Below are positions 1-12,800 of a stretch of DNA of 64,000 bases, piece after piece. Within the stretch, counting starts at the first letter, position 1. Every line of letters begins with the position of its first letter. Both the position numbers and the translations under genes were made by a program. The stretch comes from Stomorhina lunata (lineage: Eukaryota > Arthropoda > Insecta > Diptera > Rhiniidae), in the NCBI GenBank assembly GCA_933228675.1, contig OW121741.1, positions 132,321,290 to 132,385,289 of the forward strand. The letters are read 5' to 3'. The notes under the pieces are model-generated. The model saw only the letters and a program-made list of their open reading frames with translations. It was not told the DNA's origin and did no database searches.

Positions 1-75
1 AGATTTTTGAATTTGGTCAGAACAATGGTAAAGACTTAAATTGAGTCAAACTATAATTCCTGGACTTTGACTAAG

Positions 76-156
76 ATCGTATTGCATACTTTCTGGAGGC
101 TTCATAAAGTTATAGTAGTGAACTTTATGAAGCCTCCAAAAAGTATGCAATACGAT
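76..156. repeat. Near-perfect hairpin, 36-bp arms
   Basis: Arms at 76-111 and 121-156 are reverse complements with a single mismatch and a 9-base loop. The arm carries the core GTATTGCATACTTT and GGAGGCTTCA, a motif that recurs in degenerate form through the first 13.4 kb. It is probably a foldback pair of two copies of that dispersed repeat, or a very small MITE. Confidence 0.85.
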
Positions 157-2384
157 TTCCTAAAAGATTCATTACGCTGTTAAATAACATCTTACATATT
201 AATCTTAAATAATTTTAACGATTGCACATTCTTGAGCCTTCAAAAATCTTTTAGGGACAAAAAAAACTTGAAGTAGCTTTCTACTTTCGCATCCAAACAC
301 GTTTTTCCTTAAAAAATCGATTATCGAGTTGCCTACTTGTAAGAGGTTCAAAATGCATTCATTATAATAATGAAAGAAGATCGTATTGCATACTTGGAGG
401 AGGATGTGTTAAAATCATGTACAGTAATATATTAATTTAAAATATTTTAATTTTAATGCAAAATAAAATGGATAAGTAAGAAAGCTTTGGCAGTAAACAT
501 TTTGGCCTAATTTAAGACAAAAAAACTAAAAGTCACTATAATATAGTACACCTACTTTCGCATTCGATCGATTTTTTTAAACCCATGTATTTCGGGTTTC
601 TTAAAACCATAATCTTACCATAAATTACATATTATCTTATAAAAAATTTCTTCATTAATTGCACTAAATTGAAATATCTAAACATCCGTTTATTCCGGCT
701 CCTCTCAGATCCAAAAGACTATCACATGCAGATCAAACAGAGTTCACAAAACATTCCAAATAAATCTTTATCTTTTATGTGCACGGAAGTGCTGTTTCCC
801 TGTAAATGCCAATTGATTGCAACCTGTAAATCTGGCCAGTAGATGTATGAGAATATTTACAACAATTAAAACATTTTTAAGCCATGTCTTCTCAACTGAT
901 TTTGATATATATGAATTCCCAACAAAATACGTACATACATACATACATACATAAATGTAAAATACGTTAAAATATTTATGTAAGTTATAAGACTTTATTT
1001 ATGTATGTATATAATAATCATTGTATACATACATAAATATTAAAAAAAATGTTTAGTTTTCAGCTTTCTTTATTTATAATACGATATTATGGTAAATGAT
1101 CATTATAGTATGTGGCTAAATGTTCCTATATTCTCCAGCCGTTACTGGTGGTGCTGCTGCTGTTGATGTTGCTTCTTAATATACTTTAGTTTCCGTTCAA
1201 ACAGGTTCTTTCATCCGCATACCTACAACCAACCGTACATCCATCCATCCATACATAGTATTTATGTATGTCTGTCTGTCTATCCATCCGTCTGTCTGTC
1301 TGTCTTTACGTATGTTTTTGATCGTTCCAATATTAAGAGAACAATAACAAAAAAGCTATATCCAACAATAACAACAACAACAAACCAATATCACAACTAC
1401 CTGCCATTATTTTTCAGTTCTACAAATTGAAATCTAAAAAAAAATCTCAAGTGATATGAAAAAAGACGTCGCATTAAATTCAAATACTTCATGTTTATGC
1501 TGAACGTGTACAAAAATCGAGATTCCACATTTTGAATATGTTGTATACACTTATAGATCGGGATGTATAGCAGAAGACGAGTGTATGTGTGAGTGTGTGT
1601 GTTTATAAATCTAAGTGATCGGTCTGCGTATAGTTTATGGGTTGTACTCTCGTACATACCTACATTTACAAAAAGAACAATTCATTTTGTATCTCTGACT
1701 ATTACACCAAAAATAATTAGTGAAACGTTCGGTCTTAACGTCAGTCTTGCCTTCTTTTTGTTGTATTTTTTCATATGTTCAATATTGACGGACTGATCAA
1801 TTTTACTCTCCAGAAAATATTTAATATCTTTTTACTCTTTTTCAAGTGGTTCTCATTCTCTTTCACTTTGCATTGAGCGAGAGGAGACCCCCTTAAAGTA
1901 TACAAAAAAAAATCTTTCCCTGCTTATTCACATGAATAGTTTTTTCTTATTTTTTTGTATTATCATTTTACGGGTATACAAAGTCAAATACACATACTTT
2001 TAAGAATTACGAGTAAAAATAAGAAGGAAATATGAAAACATAAGCAGTATGTTGTCATAAGACGGCTAAACTCTATGGTACACAAAGAAAGATATCTGGC
2101 TAGATTAGGGTGGTATCCTAATCAAATCAAATATTTTTTCAGATTTAACTAAAAAATAAAAAGTTCAAGTGCACATAATCAAAAAAGTTGCTCTGAGTAG
2201 ATCATTAATCCTTGTATAATGATCTGATCAAGAGTGTAGTCTAAGAAACAAGTTTGATGGAAATAAATCCTCTTAGAACACGGTTAAATCAAGAGCTTAG
2301 CTAAAAAACATTTATAGATCACATGATCGAAAAAGTTGCTCTAATCACACTTTATGATCAGAATCGAATTTAAAGCCTAATGTA

Positions 2385-2930
2385 ATATCAAGCCCTTAGA
2401 TTTAAATAATCGTAAGCGACATTCCGTTAAATATCTCTTAAACTATTAGAGATAGCATAGCACAGTAAGCATATTTTTCATTCTTTCTAAGTAGTTTTCG
2501 AATGTGTAAAAACCTTTTCGATAGGTTTATATTTACGAAAGTTATACGGACCAATAGGTTTTATATACAATGGTGCTCAACTTTGGCTCAGTGTAGATGC
2601 GACTGTGCTAAAAATATACATGTTTTTAAAACTTGGTCTAAAACTCCAACTACCCATTGGTCGATTTCTGCATATTGCGCCACAATCCGCCCAGTAGTTT
2701 AAAAGTTATTGAAGTAAACTAAAAAACTTCACATACAATACTTTGCACCATAACTTCTAAACCATTTGGAAAAAATTTAATTAGTTTGTCGAAAGTAGCA
2801 AACTACCAAAGAACATAAATGTTATGCACCAAAACATTCCCCGTTTTTGTTTAATTACTTTAATTTTTTGTCGCTTACGATCAATATTTTTCCTGTCGCT
2901 TGCGATCATTTTAATCTAAGGGCTCGATAT
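2385..2930. mobile_element. 546-bp element with 37-bp terminal inverted repeats
   Basis: Positions 2385-2421 and 2894-2930 are inverted copies matching at 32 of 37 positions by eye, including AGCCCTTAGATT and AAGCGACA. A second, inner partial copy of the right end starts near 2868. The interior has no transposase-like frame, so this is most likely a non-autonomous DNA transposon. A flanking target duplication is not clear. Confidence 0.6.
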
Positions 2931-3180
2931 AATAGTTTAAGATCACTTGGGGCCAAATCCCCGAATTCGATATCGATAGAAAACACAATAGTTCCTCGAA
3001 AGTGAGTCAATTTAAAATTTTAAAATTTTCAGCACATAAAAAAATGGTTTATAAAACTGTCGAAATTGTAGAGGAAATGTTTTTAAGAACTATTAAATGT
3101 AATTATTTTTATTATCTTAAACGTTAGCTAGACAAATGTTTCTGAATTATCTTTCATTTCGTTTGATTCGCATAACCCTG

Positions 3181-3698
3181 GGGCCAAACCGCCGTATTCG
3201 ATATCGATCGAAACCTTAGCGATTTTCAAAATCATTCATTTTGCAAAAAGTTTAATAAATTTTGATATCTAGACATATCCGTTTGTTGGTTTAAACATTT
3301 CTGGTTTAAATGAAATTCTTTTACTATTATTGAACTTTTGACAAATAAGAAAATCTTATATGTTATTTTTGTGGCTTGGTGCTAAAAGGGCCAATGTCAA
3401 TTTTTTGCTGTTTTGATTTAATCATTGCGTTAGATTCCCTTCTTTACCGTCTTTTATTTGGCTTCAACAGCTAATATCTAACTTAACTCAGAATATATTT
3501 ATAAGGGTTTTTCTGGGCCATGTTACTATGAAGTTATATGGAAAATAAAAACTTTAAATCAAATTTTCTCAAAACTACTTTTTTTTACATTGGCCCCTTT
3601 AAGCACCAAGCCACAGATATATTATTTAGATTATCCTAAAAGTATGCTACAGAAATGTTTTCTTACATTTCGATCGATATCGAATGCGGCGATTTGGC
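3181..3698. mobile_element. Inverted-repeat element with a second element nested inside
   Basis: The ends GGGCCAAACCGCCGTATTCG (3181) and its inverted counterpart (3668-3698) also share the following CGATATCGATCGAAA block. Inside lies a second pair of inverted repeats at 3371-3400 and 3585-3614 (GTGGCTTGGTGCT core, one indel), making a 244-bp MITE-like unit. A related single end lies at 2951-2983 in direct orientation. No coding capacity is visible. Confidence 0.55.
3371..3614. mobile_element. 244-bp MITE-like unit (nested)
   Basis: Terminal inverted repeats of about 30 bp at 3371-3400 and 3585-3614 share GTGGCTTGGTGCT and GGGCCAATGT, differing by one gap and a few substitutions. The interior is AT-rich and non-coding. 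It sits inside the larger inverted-repeat element at 3181-3698. Confidence 0.55.
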
Positions 3699-4474
3699 AA
3701 CTGATCTGCATATGATAGCAATAGATCATGAATCGTTTTATTATAAAATAACCTAATTCCAATAATCTTCCAACTATAAGATTTTATTATCAATCTTGTC
3801 TAACATTAGTTTGGACCACCCTAATATACATATGTTTCCAAACCGATTAAAAATTCTTTGTTTTTCTGTGGATTTGTATAAAAAACTTTTTTGTTTAAAA
3901 ATTCTTAAATACAAGTTGATGACGACAGTATTAGATGATCATGATGATGATGATGATATTGCGACCAAATAAACAAACTGATCACACTCTACGAGCATCA
4001 AACGAGCACGTTAAGTTATTTTTTTATCACTCGTTTATCATATTATTATAGATCGCGGAAGAATATAATAAAATCGTGCGGCTAATAATATAAATCCATC
4101 TAAATCCGGTAAAATTTTTTTATTATACGAATTTGGCGAAAGAAAGATATAAATTTTGTCAGTATAAAGATGAGTCCATTGTGTTAGTTTTAAAAATTTT
4201 GTTGAATAAATTAGATTCTAAATGCGTAGAAAGTTGCAAAAACGCCATCTATTGAGTATTAAGGCATAAATTTGCTGTGAGTCTTAACGATAACGCCGTT
4301 AATTTTGGCTCAAACATATCAATGGCTTAAAATCGAAATGATTTTTCAATTCTAACAAGGTTTTAATGAGATGTGATATATAGTTTCGAATTCCTTACAA
4401 TACTTTATTATACTACTACACTATGATTTATAAAGTATTTCGTTATCGTCATAACCACCTGTGACTAGACAACA

Positions 4475-5470
4475 AAATTCGATACGAACCGAAATATGAG
4501 AGATGTTCCTTAACAGTTATTGTATACTTTTAGGAAGTTGATTAAATGTGATAACAACTTTAAGTCTCTTTAAAGTAAACTACACTAAGATTTTTAAAAT
4601 ATGTATTTCAGGTTTCAATCTATATTGAAACACTTAGTAGAACTAGACATTAGCAATTAATACGAAACGAAATCTTAGAGCTTTTCCACAAATTCGTATT
4701 GCACACTTTCTGGATGTTTAAAGTATTTTATATTTGTGAACTGAATAGTCATTAACTTTTACTATTGTAACCTCCTAAAAATATGCAGCATGATCTTATA
4801 AACAAACTTAAATATCGATTCTTATGGAATATCATACTGTTGACCTGACCCATAGTTCTAGAATAAATCCCAATCGAAATATTTTATGATTTTTGATTTG
4901 AAACTTAGGAAACAGAATGAGAAATGAAGAAAACTTTTATGGAGCTTTATGAAACATTTTCTAAAAATTTAAATCCTATCGAGTGTCAAGATTTCACTCC
5001 TGGACTCAAATACAATACTGCCGTTCGATTCATTACAAATTGCGACATTTCGAAAATAATATGTTGTATACTTTTAGGATTTAAAATACCTTTTGTATGC
5101 GTCTCTTTCTATATTTCATTAATTTGGCTTACAAATTAAAGTGTTACATATTTTAAGATGTTGATAAACATTAATGAAAAGATTTTACTATGATTTGTGT
5201 ATTTTAGGAACATTTACTAAAGGGACTTCCATAAATGTGTTCGATACAAAACGAAATAGATTTTTTAGAAAAATATTGCATACTTTCAGGAGGATCAAAA
5301 AAAAAATCATTTAATTATCAGATTTAACTTGTATGCATTTATTTAGTTGTTATTTAGTTATTGGAGTTTTGTACTCCTCAGAAGTCTGACCCCATCCTTT
5401 TGTTTGAAATTTTCTATAAAATTATGTTGCCTATTTTAAGGATGCTTGAAGTATTTTGTATTATATATGT
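4475..5470. repeat. Degenerate tandem copies of the aop-region dispersed repeat
   Basis: A block with the order TTCGATACGAAACGAAAT, then TTAGAAAA, then TTGTATTGCATACTTTTAGGA is repeated, much diverged, at about 4479, 4660, 5018, 5240 and 5400 (spacing about 160-220 bp). Further copies lie elsewhere between 61 and 13370 in both orientations. The small open frames in this stretch are by-products of the repeat. Confidence 0.5.
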
Positions 5471-8224
5471 TATAATCTTAACTAACGGTTATTTGGCTAT
5501 TTTTCAATTCCAATCGAATTTTAAAATCCAAACTCTGCTGCTTAGTTAAGCTCGTTTTTACTAGATCTCATTAATGCACAATAAAACTTTACACCATTTG
5601 TGGTTTCTATCAAAAGAAAAGGCGGCATTCCGGCTTTTAACTTCTAATGCCAGATTTAAATTAGAAAAGACTTTTTTTTTTCTGATACCACCTCAAAATC
5701 TTAACAAATGGGGTCTTAGTTGTTAATCACCAACAAATTTCTAAGTGTTTTTTTTTAAACAAGTTTTATGAGCTGCTCTTGCACAGTGGGATAGGGTAAA
5801 CATTGACTTTTGATAGTATGATGGTATGCATAAATAATTCGATCGATTTAACGTCTTTTATTATTCTCAACTTCTCTTTTTCTATACCACATAATATGAG
5901 TTGCATGATCACTTGCACGATCATTTCTTGAAACACTAAAAAATGTAGAGATATACATATTTGTATGTATGTATGTATCTTGGTTATATGCATTTAGTTA
6001 TGTACATGCGTAAAGTTGAATGTATGTATGTTTTTATGTTTGTAAGTATGTATATAATAAACATTTAATGATGTTTTTGAAAGGAATGCGCACACTTCCG
6101 TTTAACGTCTAGGCGCTCATCGTCATTATGGAACAGCATCGTCAGCAACATGACCATAAACACACGCAGGTAGTCACAAGTTGAAGAAGATGAAGATCAG
6201 AAAAAAAAAAATACTGAAAATATGCTGTTTTCTAAAGAAGAGGCACAAAGAAACCCGTACAAAAAAACTCTCTAAACACATGTATTGTATTATATATAGA
6301 AAGACAGACGGACTTACATACAGAAATGTATCTGAATGTCTGTACACTTGTGTGTATACATACAAACTCCATCCAGATCCCAGACCATTTGAGACTTTTG
6401 ATGATTTGTTTAGCTGTAGGGTATATTATTATGTGAGTATTGTTTATGGGATATTAGGGCAGAGCGTAACACAAACGATCGCTGCACAAAAGAGTAATAA
6501 CAAGACTCCTAAAGACTCAAGAAACAGATTTTCTTTTCCTCATAAAGACCTTTTATGTTGTTGTTGCTGTTGGTTCACAGAGCTCTTCTGGTGGTTGTAG
6601 CATGAATCAAAATTCTTTCTCCACCACTTACGATCGTTATTGAATTGTGTGTGAGATCCCTGAGTTTAGTGAGCGCAGTGCTGGCTGATATGGTGCTACG
6701 CCTGAGTATTGAGTTCAAGTGTGTTTTCAATAAGAATTTAAACGTTAAAAGAGTAACATCATCGTCGTCATCATCATCATACATACAACTTACATTAAGA
6801 TACTCAGATTTTATACCTCATTTTTTTACGGAAATATTTACAAAAAAGAAAAAAACCATAAGAAAATTTTAATTCCGTTTATAAATTTAACATGAAGTGA
6901 TTTAAAAGAAAATTTAATATAAAAAAATATATTTAAAAAAAAATGTTATCAAAAAGTTTTAAATAATATACTAATAATAAACAAACATATCTTAATTAAT
7001 TAAATTTAAATAATTAAAAATTCCTAACGAAATTTGTTTATAACCCACCAGAAAATTAATATGTGTTTATAAAAAGTGAGTGAAGAAATAAATATTATTT
7101 TAATATAGTTTTTTCCTATAGTTTTTCATGTAAATATTAAATTTGATTATTCAGTTTTATGCTTATATTTCAATTTCATTAAATATCGAAATAGTGAGTG
7201 GGTTGTTGATCACTTTTTTTTATTTTTTTGGTGAATTTTATAATGTGTACAATATTTATTTGTTGGCAACCGAAACTGGAATGTGGCGGATGTGATTGTT
7301 TATTTATTTTTCTTATTCCGTTTTATCGGTATAATTTCCTACATCTAGTGCCTAACCATAGGCGTAGAAAGATTTTTACCTATCCCTGAATTTCTACATA
7401 AAATGTTAATAAAATAAAAAAATAAAAAATGGATTTAAAATACGAATAAAACAATTTATTTTTTTTTTGTTTAAAAGAAAAATTTTTAATTACACTGGGT
7501 TACAAAATTTTAAGGTTTGTGATTTTTTGAGTAACCAAGACTGCTGAATAAGAAAATTATATTGTTATGTCGCATTGGCCCCAATTTTCGAGTTATTATT
7601 ATTTTTCGAAAGATAAGATTTTTATTTTCTTAATATAAAATAATTAAAAACAATTTGTCCTATGCAGTAAATAAGGAAAACCAAAATATAAGCACAACTT
7701 TACCTTGCTTTTACAATATAAATATTCGACGAAAAATTTGACCCGCCTGATTTGTTAACACATTTTGAATAATTTGGTCTTCTGAAACCTGTAATAATAC
7801 TGATTTTTCTCGAGTTGATATTGGTTTTTGAGATATGGGCAAATCCGAAAAACATTAAACCAAGGACAAAATTTTAAAACTGTCAAAATCACGTATTTGT
7901 GTCTATGAGAAAATTTACCATACATTGATCCTTTAGAATATATAATGAATACAATTTATGATTGCTCTCTTCGTGAATGGCAGGTCTTTATTTACACCCA
8001 TCACGAGTTTTTATACATTTTTTAAAATAATAGGTTTTTAAAAAGTTCATAAAAATTACAAAAACATCCATTGAGGTATCTAGTTTCAGTATAGGCTCAA
8101 AGTCTGCTTCTTCTGTTATCCTTGACTCCCAGTGGAGCATTTTATACAATTAGATGTAAAAGACCCCATCAAAAGTAATTGGAGTGATATAAATAACGTC
8201 AAAAAGTAAAAAAGGGCTCACAAT

Positions 8225-9222
8225 GTGTAGCGTCCGTCACAAAAAAAAGGTTTATTTAATTTGACTAGTGAAATTTTCATTTTTTCTCCAATTGAACTTG
8301 GTTCGTAAAGAGAATTCATAGTGTGCTTTACATTAGGTTAAAAATATATATGTAGATGTTAATATAGCATAAATTAATATATCGCACTTGTTCAACAAGA
8401 GGGTATTAACTCAAAATTTTTAAATTTTCACTTTTTAGAAGAAATTGATGTGTAGTGGTCTTATCTACCCATTGTAAAAATCTGACATCATTTTCACTAT
8501 AATTTCGCCAAAAAACTACATTTTTACCCCTCTTCTTTATATGAAAGTAGTAGTAAAATAAAATAGTTTTTTGACTCTACAGAAAATTTTAAAATTTTGA
8601 GTTAATACCCTCTTGTTGATCAAGTGCAATATGTATGTAGCCGTTTTGTGAAATATTAAATTATGCCTAAAAATCGTATTTTAACCGCGAACATAAAAAC
8701 ATAAAAAGAAAGGAAATGAAATTCAGAAACAAATAAAACCATTATTTTCACTGATTAACGAGTCCTTAAAAAAATATGAAATATGTATATTTTTTCCTAA
8801 TAAAAAACATTCAAGTAAAAACTGTATCGTCCGTCACGTAGCGTTCGCAACAGTTCATTTATGGATTTTTGGTGAAACTGGAAACTTTAAAATATTTTAT
8901 AAAAGCTGTTTTGTAATCCTCTGATTTTCCTCTATCTTTAATGTATTTACAATTTTTTTATTACTATGATCGATTTGATGAAAATTACAGAAACACGTGT
9001 TGAAAAAAAAGTCACTTCCATTTTTTGTAGCGTCCGCCACAACACTTTATAAGCGAATATCTTTTTCCTCCAAAAGAAGTATGTAAATTAACAAATGCCA
9101 TTCGATAGCACAATCGATGGGCTAATATTATCGGAAATCTGTGCAAAGATATCTTGTGTAGAGCGGCAATGGGATACATTTAAGTACAACAAAATGCGTA
9201 CAAATGTATCGTCCGTCACGCA
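8225..9222 (+). repeat. Recurring GTCCGTCAC motif
   Basis: The motif T(A/G)T(A/C)GCGTCCGTCAC or a close variant occurs at about 8228, 8825, 8839, 9026 and 9205, all in the same orientation, separated by AT-rich sequence. These look like ends or modules of a diverged interspersed repeat rather than a compact tandem array. No coding sequence was found with them. Confidence 0.4.
8384..8629. mobile_element. 246-bp MITE-like inverted-repeat element
   Basis: Arms at about 8384-8429 and 8582-8629 are inverted copies of roughly 46 bp. Shared blocks include CAACAAGAGGGTATTAACTC and CAAAATTTT, with terminal GCACTTG. The 150-bp interior is non-coding. The size and structure are typical of a MITE; the superfamily is not identifiable from the sequence alone. 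Confidence 0.6.
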
Positions 9223-9717
9223 GGATTTGCCCATATATACATTTTTTTCTCCAGAAATCTGCTAGTTCACAACATAATCCTTCCCAAAAACAATTGCAGC
9301 TACGCCAATGTTCATTTAGCGGCAGCAGCAGTTTTGTCGTTCTTATTAAATTGTCTGTTTGCAAGAACCAACAAAAATACTCTTACATACTCGTATCGTG
9401 ATGGGATATTCAGAAATTCTATTAGAACAGAAATAAATTTAGTTTTCTTAAACGGAAGTAACTTCAACACAATATTCGATGTTTATGTTTAAAGATTTGG
9501 AAAATCTTTTTTTAACTAGAAAAACACACACAAAAAATTGTATATACATACTATTAAAACAAAACTACACCATTTCCTTTCAATTTTTCAGAATTAAAAT
9601 TTTTTTGTAATAAGCAAAAAAACTCTCACTAAAATTAAAAATATAAAAATAGATTTTGAAATCTAAACGCTGTAATTCAAAATTATTTTAAAAAATTGTA
9701 TTCTTTCTTATCTTTTT

Positions 9718-9820
9718 AGCTCTTCAAGTGAATTGTGATTGTCTTGATACTCAGAATAGATGTGGTCTCGATCAGTTTGGAGAAAATAATTATTTTTAAA
9801 TTTGTTAAACTGATTCCAAA
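9718..9820 (+). promoter_or_regulatory. Probable 3' splice acceptor and 5' UTR leader of aop
   Basis: A pyrimidine-rich tract ending in TTTTTAG stands at 9713-9719, about 100 bases before the aop start codon. An in-frame stop (TAA at 9806-9808) lies between the acceptor and the ATG, so the exon beginning at 9720 would start as untranslated leader. In Drosophila aop the coding sequence is preceded by a large intron, which fits. No upstream donor exon was identified. Confidence 0.45.
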
Positions 9821-12800
9821 ATGAAAATGCTTCCAGTACAATTATCGTTGAATCCGCCATTGGGCTTGTGGAGTGATATGCTGTGGCGTTGTCCTCCAGC
9901 ACCGCCTAGTCAATTGGCCGAATTGAAAACACAATTACCGCCCTCTCTGCCCTCAGATCCCCGTCTTTGGAGTCGCGAAGATGTGGCGGTGTTTTTGCAT
10001 TTCTGTGAGCGTGAATTTGACCTGCCAAAAGTTGATTATGATCTCTTTCAAATGAATGGTAAAGCTTTGTGCTTACTCACACGTGCCGATTTTGGTCATC
10101 GCTGCCCCGGAGCCGGTGATGTTTTACACAATGTTTTGCAAATGTTGGTGATAGAATCACACATGATGCAATGGCATTTACCCAATAGCCCTGTGACTCC
10201 CACTAGTCGCTATCCCTTGTCGCCGCACAGCCATCCACCCACACCCACTTGGCCGCCCATTGGACCGCCAGAAAGTGCCTTTCATCAAACCTCACACCTG
10301 ACTCCACATCATTTTATGACACCGAATTCGGTGACCCTAAGTCCCCCGCCTTCAGTTGATTCACAAGCCAGTAGCCCGCCTCAAAACCAAGATCCCCAAA
10401 ATGGTTCTGCCTCCCAATCTACCAGCAACAGCAGTAGTAGTAGCAGCAGCAGCTCCAGCAGTACTACCAGTTCTTCATCAGCCTCAGCGGCTGTGGCGGC
10501 AGCTGCCGTAGCCTTAAATTCATCAAATGCCTTTAGTGCTCTCAAAAATTCGGCTAGCGCCAGTGGCCATCACTCAGACTCCGAAGAGGAAAGCTATTCA
10601 GAGCCTCCGACCGCCAACAGCACTATTGTTAATTATGCTAATCACAGTTATCCTGCCGCCGCTGCTGCTGCAGCAGCTGCAGCTCAATATAACAACAGCC
10701 CTCCCACAACGCCCATTTTAAAAGATATGCCCCAAAGTCTTAAGCAACAAATTAAAAATACATTTGTTAATTCTTGGTCTCAACAACAACAGCAGCAGCA
10801 GCAACAACAACAACAGCTTCAGCAGCAACAACAAATGGCTCTTGAACAAAAGCTACCCCAAAGTGGTTCAGTGTCAGCACCCACAACTCCCAGTTATGTA
10901 CAACCTGTTAAGCGGGAGTTTTTCCCCGATAAAACTGACAATCGTTATATGCAGCCAGTAAAACGTGAATTCTTTCCGGAAAATACTGAGCCTAATACAA
11001 GTAAGTTGGGTAATATTCAATCGATTTCTTATTCAATAAATTAAGCAAAAAAAGTTCCTTTTGATTTAAAGACATAAACCGGGAGTGATTTGAATAAATA
11101 ATCTTAGAAAATCTTGTTGCATACTATTAGGAGGTTCAAGGGGAAAAATAACTTTAAGACTTTCAATTGCTGTTTTCAGCGAACTAAAAGTATGTAATAA
11201 TATTTTGTTGGAAATATTGATAATTTGGATTCGAATCAGTTGCAAGACTATATACCCTGTTCTTTACAAGGCCTTATTACAAGTATAATAAGGTTTATAT
11301 CTTTCATATTTTTGTTTAACCTTTTCTATTAAAACTTATTAATAAAATGCATTCTCTTTTCTAGATGGTCGTTTGTTATGGGATTTCCTGCAACAACTAC
11401 TCAATGATCGCAATCAAAAATACAGCGATTTAATTGCCTGGAAATGTCGTGATACTGGCGTATTCAAAATTGTTGATCCCGCCGGTTTGGCCAAGTTGTG
11501 GGGCATTCAAAAAAATCATTTATCCATGAACTATGACAAAATGTCCCGTGCCCTACGCTATTACTATAGAGTAAATATCTTACGCAAAGTCCAGGGTGAA
11601 CGTCATTGCTATCAGTTCTTGCGCAATCCCACGGAATTGAAGAATATTAAAAATATTTCCTTATTGCGTCAAACTGTCAATCAAAATAATGCAAATAATG
11701 CCAATAATACAACAAACAACAGCAACAATCTTGCTGGCAACCAAAATACAAATTCAAATCTTACCACATCGCCTTCCACTAATGGCAACGCAACAAATTG
11801 GGCTATGCCCGGTCAACATCCCAGCAGTAATCAACAACAAACGCCACAACGTACCGCTGCAGCTCAAGGCAATAATACAAATCATTTAACTTTACCTAAT
11901 GGCATTTCTTCGGCAGCCGCTGCTGTGGCTGCTGCAGCAGCTGCTGCTTATGGTCCCCCACCCTCATCGCCTTTATTCATGCATGCTATTAACGGTGCCT
12001 TCCATTACCTGTCTTCCAATGGTGTACCACCAAATTCACCCGCAGCTTTACCCACCACACCAAATGAAAAATTCCAATTCAATGTGGTCAAACCAGATCA
12101 AAATCAAACATCGCCAAATCATAGTAGCAACTCGTTAGCAGAGGAAATGAAGCCTACAGATTTAAGTGTTTCGGGCAGTGAGAAAAGACCGTATTCCAGT
12201 CCCTCGGCAAATGATGATTGTTTTCCGTAAGTGACTCTTTTTTATATTCTCTATATCTCCATAGGTCAGATGACAAATAACAACATTCGATTTTGATGGA
12301 AAATTTAGATTTGTTAGAAAATATTGTGAAGTATACTTTAGGGATATTCAAAGTTACTTCGACTGCAAAAAGTTTATAGAAACTTGATATCAAAATTTGC
12401 CCTTTCGTTTTTAAAAACATGTAATTCAATTAAAACTCTTACTATTTTGGCCGTCTTTTGGCAAATAACTAGAAAAAAAATTAGTAAACTGTGCATCTTT
12501 TAAATAATTTTGATTATGCTTAAAGTATGCCATACAAATGTTTTGAAAATATCTAAGATTTCCATCGATATCGAATGCGGTGATAAGGGCCCAGAAGGGT
12601 TTCTTTAGAAAAATTGATGATCATCATAGTTTTCTTTAGAAAAGTGGTCACAATAGTTGTCTATAGAAAAGTTACTGATCGCCATACAAATTTGATAAAC
12701 CTTCATACTTTCTTAATTGTTGTCCTTTTGGGAGAGAAACATTATTAACCTTTTCTTTTTTAATTACAGATTAATACGTAATGCTGATGGCCTTACCACC

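Larger units (their letters stand above)
1..9719. other. Non-coding region upstream of aop
   Basis: I see no convincing coding sequence here; the open frames are short, low in complexity and lack splice-supported partners. The region holds simple repeats (CATA runs near 935-950, GTCT runs near 1265-1305, ATGT runs near 5960-6050), several inverted-repeat elements listed separately, and copies of a dispersed repeat. The stretch 6600-7200 contains fairly complex sequence that could include the aop promoter or a 5' untranslated exon, but no core promoter motif is clear enough to call. Confidence 0.6.

Noticed and set aside
6181..6600. 139-aa open frame, the longest unassigned one upstream of aop
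   Set aside because: Runs through A-rich, CA/GT and TGTTGT simple sequence, begins in a lysine run, has no recognisable domain and overlaps comparable frames on the other strand.
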